Shown here: one piece after another, positions 6,566-9,650 of the stretch
How the letters are laid out: each line of letters starts with the position of its first letter
How positions within the stretch are numbered: the first letter of the stretch is position 1
Source: JAJFVC01 sp039698075
Lineage (GTDB): Bacteria; Planctomycetota; Planctomycetia; Pirellulales; Thermoguttaceae
Length of the DNA stretch: 9,650 bases
Direction of reading: 5' to 3'
Assembly (NCBI GenBank): GCA_039698075.1
Contig: JBDKTJ010000064.1
Location: 1-9,650, forward strand
Notes under the pieces: model-generated
The model's database searches: none
Seen by the model: the letters and a program-made list of their open reading frames with translations, nothing else
Told to the model about the DNA's origin: nothing
Made by a program: the position numbers and the translations under genes

Positions 6566-6572
6566 TTTATAA

Positions 6573-7517
6573 CTACGCCATCACGGCCAGGACCAGCACT
6601 AGTATGACGCCGGCGGCGGCCCATCGCAAGCGGGTTCGATAACGACCGCCGGTCGCCAGATCCGCCTTCAAGTAGCCCAACGCCACGCCCAGCAGCCCCA
6701 AAACCGCAATCGATCCGACCGCCCACGTCCGAAACCGCAGACTCACGATCGCTTGGCGATGCTCCTCCAACAACACGTCTTTCAACTTGCGATCGATCCG
6801 CAGCAACGCATGGAGCTGAACCATCGGACCCACCGAATATTGGCGAGTCTCCAGCCAACGATCTTGAACGAGCCGGTTCAAAACATCAACGGACAAGGCG
6901 GCCTTGCCGGTCGGGCCGTCGCTCCAACAGGTTGCGAGATATCGGGCGGCGGCCTTTTGCAGCGCGTCGGGCAGCGCGACTTCGCATTCGGCCGGTGTCG
7001 CATAGGGGCCCACGCGAACAGTCATTTGATACGCGCCGTCGACCACACCCGGCGGCGTTTCGACCCACGCGGGCCGATTCTCCAAACCGCGTTCTCCCTG
7101 AGACAATGCCAATCCGATCGCGCTGGCGATCATGCCCGGTCGGTTTTCGCCTTCGCCGGTTTTTGGATCGGCGGCGGCCGACGGACCCGACGGCTTGGCA
7201 CGCTGGTCCTCGGCTAGCGCGCGGCTCAGCGCCCGAGCCATCGCCCGAGCCATCCCGACCGTCCGCGACGCAATCGCCTGGGAATAGGCGTCGACGGTTT
7301 TTTCGACGGTGTCGGGCGTCGCCGCCTGCTCGAACGGTTGACTCCGGAAGAAAAACACGGCGGCCAACAGCAACGCGGCGACAAGCCCCACGCCCGGCAA
7401 AATCGTCAACGTCGCCGACCGGCTTTTCGGATGTACGAAAAGCGGAACGACGATCGCCGCCGCGACGACCGCCACAACCGACAACAACAAAATGAATCGC
7501 CAAGAGATCGCCGGCAT
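6573..7517 (-). CDS. Membrane protein of unknown function with four predicted transmembrane segments
   Basis: I do not recognise a family for this 314-residue protein. Two hydrophobic segments lie at the N-terminus (about 7-28 and 36-57) and two at the C-terminus (about 264-284 and 298-314). They flank a soluble middle of about 200 residues, so the soluble domain and both ends should lie on the same side of the membrane, probably the cytoplasm. The middle has an Ala/Arg-rich helix (86-103), a low-complexity charged stretch (104-128), a segment WVETPPGVVDGAYQMTVRVGPYAT (151-174) that looks like beta strands, and RQYSVGPMVQLHALLRID (225-242), which carries hydrophobic strand or helix patterns. 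A GGAAAG sequence precedes the ATG. It sits between the kinase and sigma genes, 75 bases after the kinase stop, in a gap where I see no promoter or hairpin. A role in membrane signalling is plausible from context only. Confidence 0.82.
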   Translation of the reverse strand: MPAISWRFILLLSVVAVVAAAIVVPLFVHPKSRSATLTILPGVGLVAALLLAAVFFFRSQPFEQAATPDTVEKTVDAYSQAIASRTVGMARAMARALSRALAEDQRAKPSGPSAAADPKTGEGENRPGMIASAIGLALSQGERGLENRPAWVETPPGVVDGAYQMTVRVGPYATPAECEVALPDALQKAAARYLATCWSDGPTGKAALSVDVLNRLVQDRWLETRQYSVGPMVQLHALLRIDRKLKDVLLEEHRQAIVSLRFRTWAVGSIAVLGLLGVALGYLKADLATGGRYRTRLRWAAAGVILVLVLAVMA

Positions 7518-7592
7518 GTTCTTTCCGATAAAAGAAAAACAACCACCGCGGAAGAACGACGCACTTGCCGTCCCGTCCCTAACCGCCCGTCC

Positions 7593-9308
7593 TCATCCGC
7601 AATTGCCGTTCTCTGTGTTCTCCGTGCCTCCGTGGTAAGTTTTCGTTCGCGTCGCTTTGCCCCGAGGCGTCCAAGGGCTAGCCAATTGAACCGACGCCGA
7701 GACGATCACGGCGACCATCGGCAGCCAGGGCTGCGGAAAATGCCACAACAGCGCCACGACGTAGGCCGCCAGCAGGACGGCCAACAAGCTGCGAATCCGC
7801 AACCGCGCCGGCCGCGCGGCGGAGGTTTGCCGCCACCAACGCACCAGCGCGAACAACATGCCGAAACACGCCGCGAACGCCAAAAGCAACGGCCGGCCGT
7901 CGACGCCATAAAACCCGGTCGGCTCGATGACGTCAATCGTCTCCAGCGGATTTCGCCCCGCCGGCAAACGCACCAAGAGCCATTGCGACACGGCAAACGC
8001 CGCCGCCCCGACGACCATGCCGACGACCAGCATGACCAACCGACGAAGCATCGCGTCGCCGCGTTCGTTTCTCCAGAACTTGGCCGGAACCAACACGCCC
8101 CAAACGCCCAACACGCCGGTCGTGACCAGCCAGGCGAACCGTTCCAGACAAGGACCGTCGCGGTCTGGGCCGAGCCCGCACTCCAAAAACGTCGCCGCCA
8201 CGCCCAGAACAAGGACGACCATCGCCCCGCCCAGCATCGATCCCAGCAACTCGGCCACCCGCTCACGCAATGACAATTCCGCCATCGGCTCGCGTCGCGG
8301 CAATCCGCGAAACAAAATTGGAAGGGTCGGGCTTTCCGCGTCGTGCAACGAATCGTCACCCTTGTCCACCTGTTGAGAGGCGTTGTCGCGCCAAAACCCG
8401 TCGGACGGCGAAGGCGAAGGCAACGCAGCCAACATATCCACGGCCGACGGAAATCGCCGTGCGGGGTCTTTCTCCAACGCCCGGGCCACGACGCTGCGAT
8501 ACGGTTCGTCCAGCATCGACACGTCGGGCTGGGCCGAAAGATGTTTCATCAACACCTCGCCGATGCTTTCGCCCTCGAACGGAACGCGGCCGGTCAGCAA
8601 CTCGTACAAGATCACGCCCATCGCATAGACGTCGAGCTCCTTGCCGTAGCGACCGCCGGCCACTTCCGGCGCCATGTAGTGCACGGTTCCGATGCTCTCC
8701 GTGTGTCGGCTGCGGCGGCTGCACGAGATGAACTTCGCCAGGCCGTAATCGCCGACCTTGACGACGCCGCCGTCGCAAAAAATATTGCCCGGCTTCAGGT
8801 CGCGATGCACGATGCCGTGATCGTGCAGATGGGCCACGCCGGCGCCGAGGCCGTGGATCCACGCCAGCGCCTCGGACGGCGGCATTCCATCGGGCCGATC
8901 GGCCAGCGCGTCTTCGAGGCTCCGACCGGCCATGTACTCCATCACGACCCACGTGTCGCCCTGGTCGTCTTGGCGGATGTCGTAAAGGTCCAACAAATGC
9001 GGATGCCGGAGGTTCAAACACTGGCGAATTCCCCGCAACTCGACTTCCAAATTGCGGCGAATCAGCTTCAACGCGACCTCTTTGCCGGCGTCGTTGGTGG
9101 CATAGTAGATTTCGCCGAATCCGCCCTGACCGACGCCGCGGCGGATCGTGTAGCCGGCCAGCGGCCGATCGCCGCCGCCGTATTGAAACCGGCCCGACGC
9201 GCGCACCCGCGGCTCGACCGACGGGGCGGCCAGATGCGGCAACGTGTCGTGCGGGTTTTCGTCCAAGATGATCCCCTCAGGGCGAAAAGCGGAAACGGGA
9301 AGGGCCAT
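7593..9308 (-). CDS. Membrane-anchored Hanks-type serine/threonine protein kinase
   Basis: The protein is 571 residues. The kinase domain spans about 53-295: glycine loop GVGQGGFGEIY (58-68), ATP-binding Lys81 in VALKLI, catalytic loop HRDLKPGN (168-175, Asp170 and Asn175), metal motif DYG in place of DFG (187-189), APE (213-215) and DVYAMGVILYELLTG (226-240). The helix C glutamate is not at the usual distance before HPHL: that position is Gly93, and Glu90 or Glu88 may replace it. After a polar linker, about six hydrophobic segments follow (near 355-375, 391-410, 423-446, 474-490, 506-522 and 528-545), so the kinase domain is cytoplasmic. There is no PASTA or other obvious sensor domain. The last 15 residues come from a dispersed repeat. 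A GGAGGG stretch lies upstream of the ATG, and the FHA-like gene ends 30 bases before it. Target unknown. Confidence 0.93.
   Translation of the reverse strand: MALPVSAFRPEGIILDENPHDTLPHLAAPSVEPRVRASGRFQYGGGDRPLAGYTIRRGVGQGGFGEIYYATNDAGKEVALKLIRRNLEVELRGIRQCLNLRHPHLLDLYDIRQDDQGDTWVVMEYMAGRSLEDALADRPDGMPPSEALAWIHGLGAGVAHLHDHGIVHRDLKPGNIFCDGGVVKVGDYGLAKFISCSRRSRHTESIGTVHYMAPEVAGGRYGKELDVYAMGVILYELLTGRVPFEGESIGEVLMKHLSAQPDVSMLDEPYRSVVARALEKDPARRFPSAVDMLAALPSPSPSDGFWRDNASQQVDKGDDSLHDAESPTLPILFRGLPRREPMAELSLRERVAELLGSMLGGAMVVLVLGVAATFLECGLGPDRDGPCLERFAWLVTTGVLGVWGVLVPAKFWRNERGDAMLRRLVMLVVGMVVGAAAFAVSQWLLVRLPAGRNPLETIDVIEPTGFYGVDGRPLLLAFAACFGMLFALVRWWRQTSAARPARLRIRSLLAVLLAAYVVALLWHFPQPWLPMVAVIVSASVQLASPWTPRGKATRTKTYHGGTENTENGNCG
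7606..7637. repeat. Dispersed-type intergenic repeat with CTCYGTG units
   Basis: CTCTGTG at 7611, CTCCGTG at 7620 and CTCCGTG at 7628 form three near-identical units spaced 9 and 8 bases apart, ending in GTGGTAAG. This closely resembles, from memory, a short element that occurs in many copies between genes in planctomycetes and several other phyla and is often mistranslated as HGGTENTE-like peptides. Here it lies inside the last codons of the kinase gene. Only one copy is visible in the window, so the multicopy nature is knowledge, not observation. Confidence 0.6.
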
Positions 9309-9338
9309 CCGTCCCCCGCCCTCCTCTTCCGCCCTATT

Positions 9339-9650
9339 TTACATTGTAATCGGCTCGAAACGAAACGAAAACCCGTCGCCTTCGACGCGGGACTTGGGGC
9401 CGATCGGTCCGTCGCGGTCGTGTGCGACGCCGTCGATCACCAGCGGCCCGCCGTCCACGCGGCATCGCAAGCCGTCGGGCTCCGCGCCGGCGTACAAAAT
9501 CACTTCGCGGGTCCATCGGCGGCAGACCACATGGCTGTGCGATTTCGAACCCAACACGCACGAATCGGCCATCCAAAGCACGGCGACGGTCGAGGGCTGC
9601 GTTCGATGCGGACTCACAAACTCGAGCCGCGCGGTGGCGCTCAGGGCGTG
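9339..9650 (-). CDS. Probable FHA-like domain protein, C-terminal part only
   Basis: The frame is open from the right edge (9650) to the stop at 9339, giving the last 103 residues of a longer protein; the start lies outside the window. The visible part reads like the strand-rich end of a forkhead-associated-type fold: MADSCVLGSKSHSHVVCRRW, then EVILYAG, DGLRCRVDGGPLVIDG, a GPIGPKSRV turn and EGDGFSFRFEPI. FHA domains bind phosphothreonine and often sit beside Ser/Thr kinases, which fits the kinase gene starting 30 bases downstream. The usual SRxHA core is not exact (SHSHVV), so the assignment is moderate. An ATG at 9615-9617 is internal, because sequence typical of the domain continues upstream of it. 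Confidence 0.6.
   Translation of the reverse strand, partial: HALSATARLEFVSPHRTQPSTVAVLWMADSCVLGSKSHSHVVCRRWTREVILYAGAEPDGLRCRVDGGPLVIDGVAHDRDGPIGPKSRVEGDGFSFRFEPITM

Noticed and set aside
7338..8273. Plus-strand open frame of about 311 codons opposite the membrane protein and kinase C-terminus
   Set aside because: It spans two real genes, is dominated by Arg, Gln, His and Pro, and has no motif; it is an antisense artefact.

Overview
The window looks like chromosomal DNA from a planctomycete, probably of the Pirellulales type. It is GC-rich with a compact gene layout. The pairing of an ECF sigma factor with a small zinc-finger-like protein, a Ser/Thr kinase with a membrane C-terminus, a Tat-exported ThuA-like protein and a bacterial topoisomerase VI subunit A all fit that lineage. 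This is inference from gene content; no 16S or other phylogenetic marker is present. I see no tRNA, rRNA, CRISPR array, transposase or phage gene, and no gene-free stretch longer than about 200 bases.

Left part, plus strand (1-2482): the C-terminal part of topoisomerase VI subunit A, then a short AT-rich intergenic region, then a class II Fic adenylyltransferase with a C-terminal winged helix. The intergenic region holds two inverted repeats of identical geometry (TACTATTTT-N5-AAA(A/G)TAGTA) arranged around a near-consensus sigma-70 promoter. This is a convincing layout for a repressed, probably autoregulated fic gene.

Middle (2495-5315): on the minus strand, an aldo/keto reductase followed by a Tat-type ThuA-domain protein, possibly co-transcribed and probably acting in carbohydrate metabolism. 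Divergent from the reductase, a plus-strand gene encodes a small lipoprotein of unknown function. Candidate divergent promoters lie between them.

Right part, minus strand (9650 down to 5368): a signalling and regulation cluster. In order of transcription it holds a protein ending in a probable FHA-like domain (cut by the window edge), a Ser/Thr kinase with six predicted membrane segments, a four-segment membrane protein of unknown function, an ECF sigma factor, and a small soluble protein with a degenerate anti-sigma-type zinc motif. Two repeat-like elements interrupt it. One is the CTCYGTG-type element, which supplies the last codons of the kinase gene. The other is a GGGATTAGGG-rich inverted repeat that forms a terminator-like hairpin directly before the sigma factor start codon.

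The strongest candidate for something new is the fic control region, together with its position beside topoisomerase VI. The two repeat elements and the altered kinase motifs are the other points worth checking.
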